16,016 nt of DNA from Saccoglossus kowalevskii (Eukaryota > Hemichordata > Enteropneusta > Harrimaniidae): contig NW_003140814.1 of NCBI RefSeq assembly GCF_000003605.2, positions 400,908 to 416,923 on the forward strand, written 5' to 3'. The position numbers were made by a program, and so were the translations under genes. Shown here one piece after another: positions 8,528-16,016 of this stretch. Each line of letters starts with the position of its first letter. Positions within the stretch are counted from its first letter, which is position 1. The notes under the pieces are model-generated. The model was not told the origin of the DNA, did no database searches, and was given only the letters and a program-made list of their open reading frames with translations.

Positions 8528-9446
8528 TATTTCAACCAAAACATTGTTTTCTAAGTTTTTTTACGAGACCGTTTATTATCTTTAATATCATAATAGTCCT
8601 GGTTGTTGCTGCTGCTGTCAACAAAGTCGAAATTGAGGAGCGAAGCTATTCATATTACTGATTGTTGTCGTCACTATGTCCATCAGCATCAATTTCACAG
8701 TTGTGCCTTCTTATTAAAAACCGTCAACTGTTTAGGTTTTATAATAGATACAAAGGTTAGTTGGGTGGTTCTCTCTAAGATTCAACCTTCAATTCTCATT
8801 TTAGTCATTTTCGGTTAAAAACAACAAACTATAGCTGATATCTTTTTAAAAACCACTATCCTGATTGTTTTGATATTTGAGTGGATCACTATCAGATTAA
8901 TTCATTTAATGCTGATTTTCTTGAAAAATGGCTAGACTGATTGATTTCATATTTGTTTCTCATTATGCATTTTGAACTGCTGTGCTATATTAGCTGAAAA
9001 GCCGCTTGTTTATATAATAGCTACTTCTAATGGCTTTTGTAATAATTGCAAAGAATTTTGATTATTGTTGTACACATAAGTTCATAGAGACATGTGAAAT
9101 TTTTCTGAGTTTATTCTGATTGTTGAGATACTTACAGTGTCCAAGCTTTGGTATATTGTACGTGTATGGCATTCGTTGTCCACAGCAATTCTGTGTCATT
9201 TTGTTGAGTAATTATGTAGGAATGTTTTTTTATGATGAATATTATTATCTGACTAAACTAGAGTGTGTTTTACAGTCAAAATGTGTATGGAGATTGTACA
9301 AAAATTTACAGTACACATAAAGGAGAACTGTGCCTCATGTAGAGAAACTGAAAAATTTAGCCATTCTCAAAATGCAACCAGTTTGAGTCAATATTACACA
9401 AATTTCACAGCAAACAAAGAAATGACCATTTTTGTGTTCTCTTCAG
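8528..9446. other. Non-coding stretch with possible ancient repeat remnants
   Basis: A plus-strand open frame at 8603-8818 contains VNCLGFIIDTK (about 8723-8755). This resembles the LGF-x-ID motif of retroelement reverse transcriptases, but nothing else in the frame supports a full domain. At about 8832-8990 the order GATATCT, AAACCACT, then TTTTGATATTTG loosely follows the start of the unit at 5187-6545, suggesting a diverged relative. Open frames at 9120-9320 and 9263-9475 show no domain and are not called. Confidence 0.35.
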
Positions 9447-9485
9447 GATCTCCACCTCTATCACCAACTTCTTAATTTCAATCTG
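9447..9485 (+). other. Candidate 39-nt microexon between good splice signals
   Basis: TTTTTGTGTTCTCTTCAG ends at 9446 and is a good polypyrimidine tract plus acceptor. CTG/GTAATTT follows at 9485/9486 as an acceptable donor. The enclosed 39 bases keep phase (13 codons) and read DLHLYHQLLNFNL. With another phase the segment reaches a stop at 9474. There is no flanking exon in the window to test phase agreement, so this is an inference from signals only. Confidence 0.25.
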
Positions 9486-9930
9486 GTAATTTTTAATGAA
9501 TTTTTGTTGTTTTATTGATATTAGGTTTTTAATAATGCTAATATTATTAATGTTTTTTGATTACCTATAAACAAATCTGCTCTTCGCGTACCGGTGTTGG
9601 TCTAACTCGTGACAGCGAGTGGTTGATACATACAATACTAGGTTGATGTACATGTATGTTAGAGGTTACTCATAACTGGATAAGTTTGGTTTTCCTAAAA
9701 TACCAGTATGTTATGCAATAAAAATGCAACCATAAATTCTGACATTCTGTAAGTAATCTATTTACTGGTGATCCATGGAATTAAAAGGAACGCTAAACAC
9801 TGCCGTATTGCAAGAAAACAACAGCGTATTTGTTATATGTAAATGTGTGGGCATTTTGACATCAATAGAACCAATGGGGAATAACACGGCAAATGATGGT
9901 CTTTTTATTGCCCAGTGCAAACACAGCTAT
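9486..9930. other. AT-rich non-coding stretch
   Basis: No gene is visible. A brief G+C-richer patch at 9583-9622 contains TACCGGTG and a small stem (ACTCG/CGAGT) but lacks a full tRNA-type promoter. Confidence 0.45.
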
Positions 9931-10070
9931 AGAATAGAATAGAATAGAATAGAATAGAATAGAATAGAATAGAATAGAATAGAATAGAATAGAATAGAAT
10001 AGAATAGAATAGAATAGAATAGAATAGAATAGAATAGAATAGAATAGAATAGAATAGAATAGAATAGAAT
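9931..10070. repeat. Perfect (AGAAT)28 pentanucleotide microsatellite
   Basis: 140 bases form exactly 28 uninterrupted copies of AGAAT (ATTCT on the other strand). The minus strand has no stop codon in any frame and translates as repeated ILFYS. The 9862-10161 minus open frame is produced by this and is not a gene. The absence of any interruption indicates a young or actively length-changing locus. Confidence 0.99.
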
Positions 10071-10630
10071 GATCTAGAAAACTATATATATTACAAAAGA
10101 AGGAGTTGAATTTATTGATCACTTTTATACAATATCTGTTTTTTATTAACCTTTGCACCACCTGTTCCCTCTTTTCATCACAAATTCACAAATAATACTG
10201 TTTATAGTCTGCACTTTATTTCAGAAGATTGGGACAAAAATAGCCAAATGTTTTTGAGTAAAAACTGAAAATTGACTAAAATTTTGTCTGTTGACTTCAA
10301 AATTAACGGTAGGACTGCTGATAATCAGCTTGGGTATGAGTTACACTCAGACTATTTCTTGTTCATACTGTGAAGTGGAGGATACATTAAATTGTATCGG
10401 TAGTTCACACAGATTGACTTTTATATTGTGAATTTGTTGAAGTTAATCAGATTACTGAACGTTTTTTCCACCATATGCTTTAAAGAATGGAATGGTTCAT
10501 AATCCATTGTTATTTCCGTTGATCTATATTTGAAATAATATATTCCATAGTCCTAATTTTGACCTGTTTAGTTTGATGATTCTACCTCTAGTTCATTCAT
10601 GCTGCAATATGCTTTGCCACATACAGTGTA
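10071..10630. other. AT-rich non-coding stretch between two arrays
   Basis: No gene, repeat or structured element stands out. It simply separates the pentanucleotide array from the 72-bp array. Confidence 0.5.
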
Positions 10631-11371
10631 TCACAAGGTTAATTTCAACCAATCACATCTTCTTTTGAATTCACCCATAATGCACTACTGAATCAACACA
10701 TATCACAAGGTTAATTTCAACCAATCACAGCTTCTTTTGAATTCACCCATAATGCACTACTGAATCAACACATATCACAAGGTTAATTTCAACCAATCAC
10801 AGCTTTTTTTGAATCCACCCATAATGCACTACTGAATCAACACACATCACAAGGTTAATTTCAACTATTCACAGCTTCTTTTGAATCCACCCATAATGCA
10901 TTACTGAATCAACACATATCACAAGGTTAATTTCAACCAATCACAGCTTCTTTTGAATCCACTCATAATGCATACTGAATCAACACATATCACAAGGTTA
11001 ATTTCAGCCAATTACAGCTTCTTTTGAATTCACCCACAATGCACTACTGAATCAATACATATCATAAGGTTAATTTCAACCAATCACAGCTTTTTTTGAG
11101 TCCACCCATAATGCATTACTGAATCAACATACATCACAAGGTTAATTTCAACCAATCACAGCTTCTTTTGAATCCATCCATAATGCACTACTGAATCAAC
11201 ACACATCACAAGGTTAATTTCAACTAATCACAGCTTCTTTTGAATCCACCCATAATGCACTACTGAATCAACACATATCACAAGGTTAATTTCAACCAAT
11301 CACAGCTTCTTTTGAATCCACCCATGATGCACTACCAAATCAACACACATCACAAGGTTAATTTCAACCAG
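10631..11371. repeat. 72-bp minisatellite, 10.3 copies, with repeated CCAAT motif
   Basis: Units start at 10631, 10703, 10775, 10847, 10919, 10990, 11062, 11134, 11206 and 11278, with a 22-bp partial copy at 11350. Spacing is 72 bp except for one 71-bp unit (10919-10989). Each carries TCACAAGGTTAATTTCAACC, then an AATCACAGCTTCTTTTGAAT-like block, then CCCATAATGCACTACTGAAT. Eight copies contain CCAAT and seven contain CCAATCA. Alternating ATATCAC/ACATCAC and GAATTC/GAATCC variants mark subtypes. No frame stays open. Confidence 0.98.
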
Positions 11372-13097
11372 AAATCAGAAAAAAATATCAAACAATCACT
11401 TTTTGATAATGAAACTAACATTGTTATTTTTTACTGATTACATCAAAATATAATACTGCACAAATACAAAATGGCTTCTGGTACAAAAAATGTAACGATA
11501 CACTAGAGGTAACTGAACCATCTCCATGAACAGCTCAGACATCATCTCTCGATTGTCACATATAATGTTTGTCATCTATAAAAGATAATAATTCTTCAGA
11601 CCACTTTGATATTGTAGTAGTCTGTGATAATCTTACATATACCTATAATCTCTTGAAGGCAGGTTTGAACTCACTAATGGTGCATTAAAGGTCACAGAGA
11701 TAAGACAACTTAAATGCAGGTTTTTTTAACTTTGATAACTGCAAAAATAATTATCCCGCTTTTTTTCTCTCTAATCAGTTGAGTTGAGTTCACTGGTGAC
11801 TTTTATTGTACTGTGCCGAGGTCTTTGTTAATCAGCATGGATGCTGGTTAACAACGTAAGCATATTTCGCTCACTCAGCTTGCAAAGAAATCTACCCTCA
11901 GGGAGTTATGGAACCAATTTTAATGTGTACATTTTTTGTTCAGTCTGTTCATCTATTTGTATTGTAATATTTAGGTTATGGTGGTAAAAATGGATGTGAA
12001 GCAGTGAAACAGACTAAATATTAGTGCTGAATAAAGAACATATTTCTTTAAACATTAGACTGTATACATGTGTCGTCTATACTTTAATTGATTTAATTGC
12101 CAAGTCAAAATTTGTCACTTTTCAAGATACATGTACGTTTGTATGATGATCATTAAAGCTAAATCCAGGTGTTAACACTTGGTACCACCCTGGACAATTT
12201 TCATCGTTTTAGGTACTTTTGGTGAAATTCTCACCATTTTTTGGACAATAGCAAGGGCTCACGTCGGCATATGCATGGACCGGGCTCCTGAATACAGCTT
12301 GTAGGCAATAGGAAGTATGGTAAAATGCAAATTTGCAAAATGTTGATTCTAAGTTTGAGCTGGAAAAATTACAATGAAAACTCAGATTAGCAAAATGATA
12401 AAAGTATGTAAACATCAAGAATCAAATTGATTAATTAGTTGCAATTTTTCTTTTCTTTTTTTTTTTGCCCCTAATAGTCAAAAACTCTCACTCCACAGTT
12501 TATAGAAATGTATCCATATTTTTTTCATTTGTTTATATCGTTTAATCGATGTACAACCCTAAGCATTGATTGATGCATCAAATATGTAAATAAAGAGTTG
12601 TACTTTCATTAATTGCATGAAATGTCTAAAAATGACATTTTTTAAAATATTTTCCAGCTGTTGAGGTACTGTTAATTGCATTTTTGCTGTAAAAGATATT
12701 TTGGGTGTTTTGTATGGGGTTTATTTTCCCCTAATTTTTGAACGACTTGAATGTAAAATATAGTAAAAAAAGGTACATTTGCTGGATTTTATTTTCACTG
12801 AATAAAAAGCAAAAATAAATTCCTAGAGAAAATAAAATATTTTTCAGTTACCATTGTGTTAAAGTTGATATCCAAAAGATCATTTTGTTTTAGTATTACA
12901 AGGATTAACAAAGTGATTGTCAAAAAAAAGTACAGTCATGGCTAATGTTGATTGGATATTGCCCCTGAATTATCCCTGAGTAATTTTATTATATAAACTG
13001 TTATATTAAACTGCAAAGTTGATAGTTAGATCTTGTAGATTGAGCCCTAGCTGTTAAAAAAATGTTGTTAATAACCTACAAGTACATGTATATGATA
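11372..13097. other. AT-rich non-coding stretch
   Basis: There is no recognisable gene. A minus-strand open frame at 12209-12418 has no domain. A G+C-richer patch at about 12250-12300 and a T-rich tract at about 12449-12470 are the only compositional features besides the palindrome listed separately. Confidence 0.5.
11827..11852. other. Near-perfect 26-bp palindrome
   Basis: GTTAATCAGCAT (11827-11838) and ATGCTGGTTAAC (11841-11852) are inverted copies separated by GG, with one T/G mismatch in 12 pairs. Ends of the GTTAAT/GTTAAC type resemble HNF1 half-sites, but their spacing is far wider than a standard HNF1 dimer site. Confidence 0.8.
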
Positions 13098-13400
13098 AAA
13101 ATTAATTTTCATTGTCGATAGAAAAGATCTTATATGTACTAATATTATATAAACACTAATAGCAATTTCAATGAGTGGATAGGAATGATAAGATTTTGTA
13201 AATTGAGGGACCCATTTATATAAATTAGTTAATTAACTATATAATAATAAGTACTTTTCAATGTTTATGAGAAAGATCTTATATGTACTAATATTATATG
13301 AAACACTAATTGCAGTTGTAATGATGAATTGATGGGTGGGTATGATAAGATTTGTAATTTGAGAAGCCCATTTATACTAATTAGCTAATTAACTATATTA
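13098..13400. repeat. Two-copy diverged tandem duplication, about 150 bp each
   Basis: Copy 1 (about 13098-13245) and copy 2 (about 13250-13400) share, in order, AAAGATCTTATATGTACTAA, an AACACTAAT block, ATGATAAGATTT, CCCATTTATA and a TTAATTAACTATAT end. Small indels change the offset from about 149 to 155 bp. Copy 1 includes the exact 14-bp palindrome TAGTTAATTAACTA at 13226-13239; copy 2 has TAGCTAATTAACTA. The duplication is old. Confidence 0.88.
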
Positions 13401-14225
13401 ATTTTTGGTTATTTGTACATGTACCGGTATCTTCTGATGACTCTTCGAACCACTCTACTTGATTGCATTTACATGTTGTCTGTTGTCATGGAGATAATCC
13501 AATCTAAGGACAGTTCTAATAACACATTTTTATCTCAAACATTTGTGCTGTGATATCTTACTATTAGGCAATTTATTGCTGTTTTTTTTGTGAAGTAGTA
13601 ATTTGATCTTCATATGGGCATGATCATGATTACTTTAAATTGTAAAGTTTGTCTGGATACAAAATAACTTTTACCGCGGGTTTTCCATGTGGTCTTGGCG
13701 TATGTCTGGAGAGGCTGCGATGATTTTACTCATTAACAACATGTAAATGTATTGCAACATCATGAAGAATTGGATGGGTTGCACTTCCGTCATTTCGGCA
13801 ATTATCTGTTGATGTAGCACCTCGGGAAACGTATAACTGACATCTGTTGTTTGCTACAATGTAGCATATCCAGATTACAGCTTTAAGTTAAGATTTATCT
13901 GGGCACTTTTTATGTCATGATAGTGCTTAAGAAAATGGGCAAAAAATGTTTCATTAATTATATGCTTATATATGATATGAGTGCAGCATGGATTTGTCTG
14001 GACACATGTTATTTTTTCCAGTTTACTCGGTATGGTGAAATAAGGTGTATCCAAACTACAAACATTTTTATGTATTGAAATTTGAATATTTTTACCATTT
14101 GGAAAATTAGTGAATGTATTTTCACGAATCAAATCATTTCAAATTCCTGAATATTATTAATTTGTTCATCTACCTTACCCACTTTGTTACTTTCGCTAAA
14201 GCTAAGATTGTTAAACCTGTTCGGT
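13401..14225. other. Non-coding stretch with mildly raised CpG
   Basis: The segments 13670-13730 and 13785-13835 have more CpG than background, such as ACCGCGGG near 13673. The minus-strand open frame at 13875-14132 has no recognisable domain. No gene is called. Confidence 0.45.
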
Positions 14226-14640
14226 GTATATAGAGGACTTCAGCTTAAAGAGGTTTCTCAATTCAAAGGATTGTATTACTTGTTCAGTATATAGAGTAGT
14301 TCAGCTTAGAGAATTTTCTAAATTCAAAAGATTGTATATTTTGTTGAGGTACATGGAGGAGTTCAGCTTAGAGAGGTTTCTAAATTCAAAGGATTGTATA
14401 ACTTGTTCAGTATATAGAGGATTTCAGCTTAGAGAGTTTTCTAAATTCAAAAGATTGTATAATTTGTTGAGGTACATGGAGGAGTTCAGCTTAGAGAGGT
14501 TTCTAAATTCAAAGGATTGTATAACTTGTTCAGTATATAGAGGATTTCAGCTTAGAGAGTTTTCTAAATTCAAAAGATTGTATAATTTTTTGAGGTACAT
14601 GGAGGAGTTCAGCTTAGAAAAGTTTCTAAGTTCAAGTCAG
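14226..14640 (+). repeat. Higher-order minisatellite: alternating 61/62-bp monomers, 123-bp period, open in one frame
   Basis: Monomers start at 14226, 14287, 14349, 14410, 14472, 14533 and 14595 (the last partial), alternating 61 and 62 bp. The 123-bp pair is exactly 41 codons. The plus frame stays open to a TAG at 14644-14646. Because 61 and 62 are not multiples of 3, homologous monomers are read in different frames and give two alternating peptides, YMEEFSLERFLNSKDCITCS and VYRGFQLREFSKFKRLYNLL. The frame has a TAA at 14212-14214 just upstream and no ATG until 14352, leaving about 98 codons. No splice acceptor is obvious, so translation is doubtful. The array itself is certain. Confidence 0.95.
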
Positions 14641-15875
14641 ATCTAGCGGTACTCTGCTAATTGTTGCAACAGCAATACTGTTTGCCATCGCCCCAAATAA
14701 TAATGCCACATGCCTAGAGCATGGACTGAAAGTACTCATATTTTCAAAGCTTAGTTGACAAGCCAAGCATCGATTTCCCATCTTACCTAAGCTGATTGTT
14801 GCGAGTACTGATGTAGAAAACTTTGTACAATGTATATTTTATGTATTTGAATCTTTGTCAATGGTATTAAATATAAATGTGGGAAATTATTCTATATTTA
14901 TTTTTTTATCATTAAATATGAATTCGTTATTTTTGCTAGATTTTGCCCTTTAAAATTCATGTACTCTCTATATGGTTGCCATAGTGATCATAAGCATGAT
15001 GAGTGTTATCAAGGCAATATGCATGAAGTCCTCAAAGTGTTTTCAATGACGTGTATAGTCCTATTAGTGACAGGTCGAAAGAAAAGTAGCAATGATTCGT
15101 GAAATTTTAAGGTGTCAAGAACATGTGACAAAAACACAAAGTTAACGGAGAAAGTAATTTTTACTCAGCTATAAAAAGATTTTCTGCTATATTAAGACAG
15201 TATGTGAATATTTCCTGTGTGTGCCATATCCCTATTTGCATATTGGTATGGAATATAATCCAGACAAAGGTCATGCCTGTATAAAAACACCTGTAAAATC
15301 TCAAATATTTTACATTTGTTCACCAAGGATAGCATTCAATTTGAAATATTACAACATGATATGAAAATATGTGGCACATCTCCATTCACTTGTCTGAGAC
15401 AAAACTTTGGTTTCTGATTCACTCACTAAGCTTGTGTACATATATGCTTCTTCACATTCATTTTTCAAGCTCGTCTTGCATCAAGATTTGTGATGCTATC
15501 AATCCGCTAACCTCATAGGTAAATCACAGCATGTTTTTAGTACGTAATAGGGTTCTTTTTTTCTTCTCAGGAATGATAAATCTCACACTAAATCTGACAA
15601 GTTTCTCTGGAGTTAAATAAGCTTTGCCATTACACAGGCCCCCAAGAATGTTGTTAAGGGAGTGTGGCCATTACATATCACTGGTGGGCAAATGATCTGA
15701 CTTGTTTTATTGTTGTTCAGCCTTGTCTAATTACTACACATGAGTTAATGTGAAATTATTGAAGACTATACAAGCCTAGTTTGGCCTGTTGGATTCAGTA
15801 AATCAGAAAATATACAAACACGCTGATAATCTGCATAGTGATAATGGTAATATTTATTAGCAGAGGTACATTACT
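14641..15875. other. Non-coding stretch with a good splice-acceptor-like site
   Basis: TTCTTTTTTTCTTCTCAG ends at 15570 and is a strong polypyrimidine acceptor. The following sequence is open for 14 codons in one phase (to TAA at 15614) and 16 in another, so it could only be a short terminal exon or a decoy. An exact octamer, ATTTGCAT, lies at 15234-15241. Otherwise nothing is recognised. Confidence 0.4.
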
Positions 15876-16016
15876 TGGGGTTTGCAACTACGGTGACATG
15901 ATACCAAGATCCGCGTTAATCTCGCTCTCGCATAAGCATTCCAACTCAAAAAAATGCGAATGCGCATGCCCGAGGTAACTAGGATACTGAGATGTCCAGG
16001 TGGATCAAAATAGCTG
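15876..16016. promoter_or_regulatory. CpG-enriched end of window with NRF1-like site
   Basis: CpG dinucleotides cluster here (CCGCG, TCGC, CTCGC, TGCGAATGCGC, CCCGAG) in contrast to the preceding kilobases. TGCGCATGCCC at 15961-15971 differs from the NRF1 core GCGCATGCGC mainly in its last half-site. CCAG/GTGGAT near 15996 could be a donor. A promoter or first exon continuing past the window edge is possible but not shown. Confidence 0.3.

Noticed and set aside
9862-10161. 99-codon minus-strand frame with repeated ILFYS
   Set aside because: It comes entirely from (ATTCT)28, whose three minus frames all give the same pentapeptide. The flanks carry no coding signal.
759-11371. CRISPR array
   Set aside because: The repeats are contiguous with no unique spacers between constant repeats, and the context is eukaryotic.
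12209-12418. Minus-strand 69-codon gene
   Set aside because: Phe/Ser/Tyr-rich composition is typical of AT-rich noise. No domain or splice context is visible.
458-12600. Multiple AATAAA hexamers as polyadenylation sites
   Set aside because: They are frequent by chance at this base composition, and none follows a supported coding region.
13875-14132. Minus-strand 85-codon gene
   Set aside because: Composition follows AT-rich DNA, with no recognisable motif and no neighbouring exon.
14224-14646. A 140-codon gene starting at 14224
   Set aside because: The start there is GTG, not ATG, with an in-frame TAA 10 bases upstream. The first ATG is at 14352. I kept the array as a repeat and moved the frame question to findings.

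Overview
The window is AT-rich eukaryotic DNA with no recognisable intact protein-coding gene, no rRNA or tRNA gene, and no bacterial-style gene organisation. Open frames are short, mostly fall inside simple or tandem repeats, and none matches a protein family I can name with confidence. The rest looks like intron or intergenic sequence from an animal genome. Support for an animal comes from a complete tRNA-derived SINE with target-site duplication and poly(A) tail, several minisatellites, splice-site-like signals, and the recurrent palindrome TACATGTA (for example near 443, 3150, 8002, 9650, 12127, 13085 and 13415). I associate that palindrome with marine invertebrate genomes (molluscs, lancelets, hemichordates), but I cannot fix the phylum from sequence alone.

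Layout: 1-758 is unremarkable AT-rich sequence. 759-1680 is an 18-copy array of a 53-bp unit. 1681-2796 is unremarkable. 2797-2985 is a T14 tract followed by a CpG-enriched block that may be a retroposed insert. 3228-3461 (minus) is an unexplained open frame. 3906-3968 is a small tandem duplication. 4229-4658 is a complete minus-strand SINE with 13-bp target-site duplications. 4986-6592 is a 1.6-kb composite element. It has 12-bp terminal inverted repeats, a strong hairpin at its left end, a TATG/TGTC microsatellite, and about nine degenerate copies of a 145-162-bp unit. 6593-9930 is mostly unremarkable, with a possible exon, a G-quadruplex motif, a possible reverse-transcriptase scrap and a candidate 39-nt microexon. 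9931-10070 is a perfect (AGAAT)28 array. 10631-11371 is a 10.3-copy array of a 72-bp unit carrying repeated CCAAT motifs. 11827-11852 is a near-perfect palindrome. 13098-13400 is an old tandem duplication. 14226-14640 is a higher-order repeat in which 61- and 62-bp monomers alternate to give an exact 123-bp (41-codon) period and an open frame. The last 140 bases are CpG-enriched with an NRF1-like site and could border a promoter.

No genes can be shown to work together here. The main content is repeat biology: at least six independent tandem arrays with different unit lengths, plus one clear retroposon. The 4986-6592 element and the 123-bp in-frame higher-order repeat are the parts most likely to repay further work.
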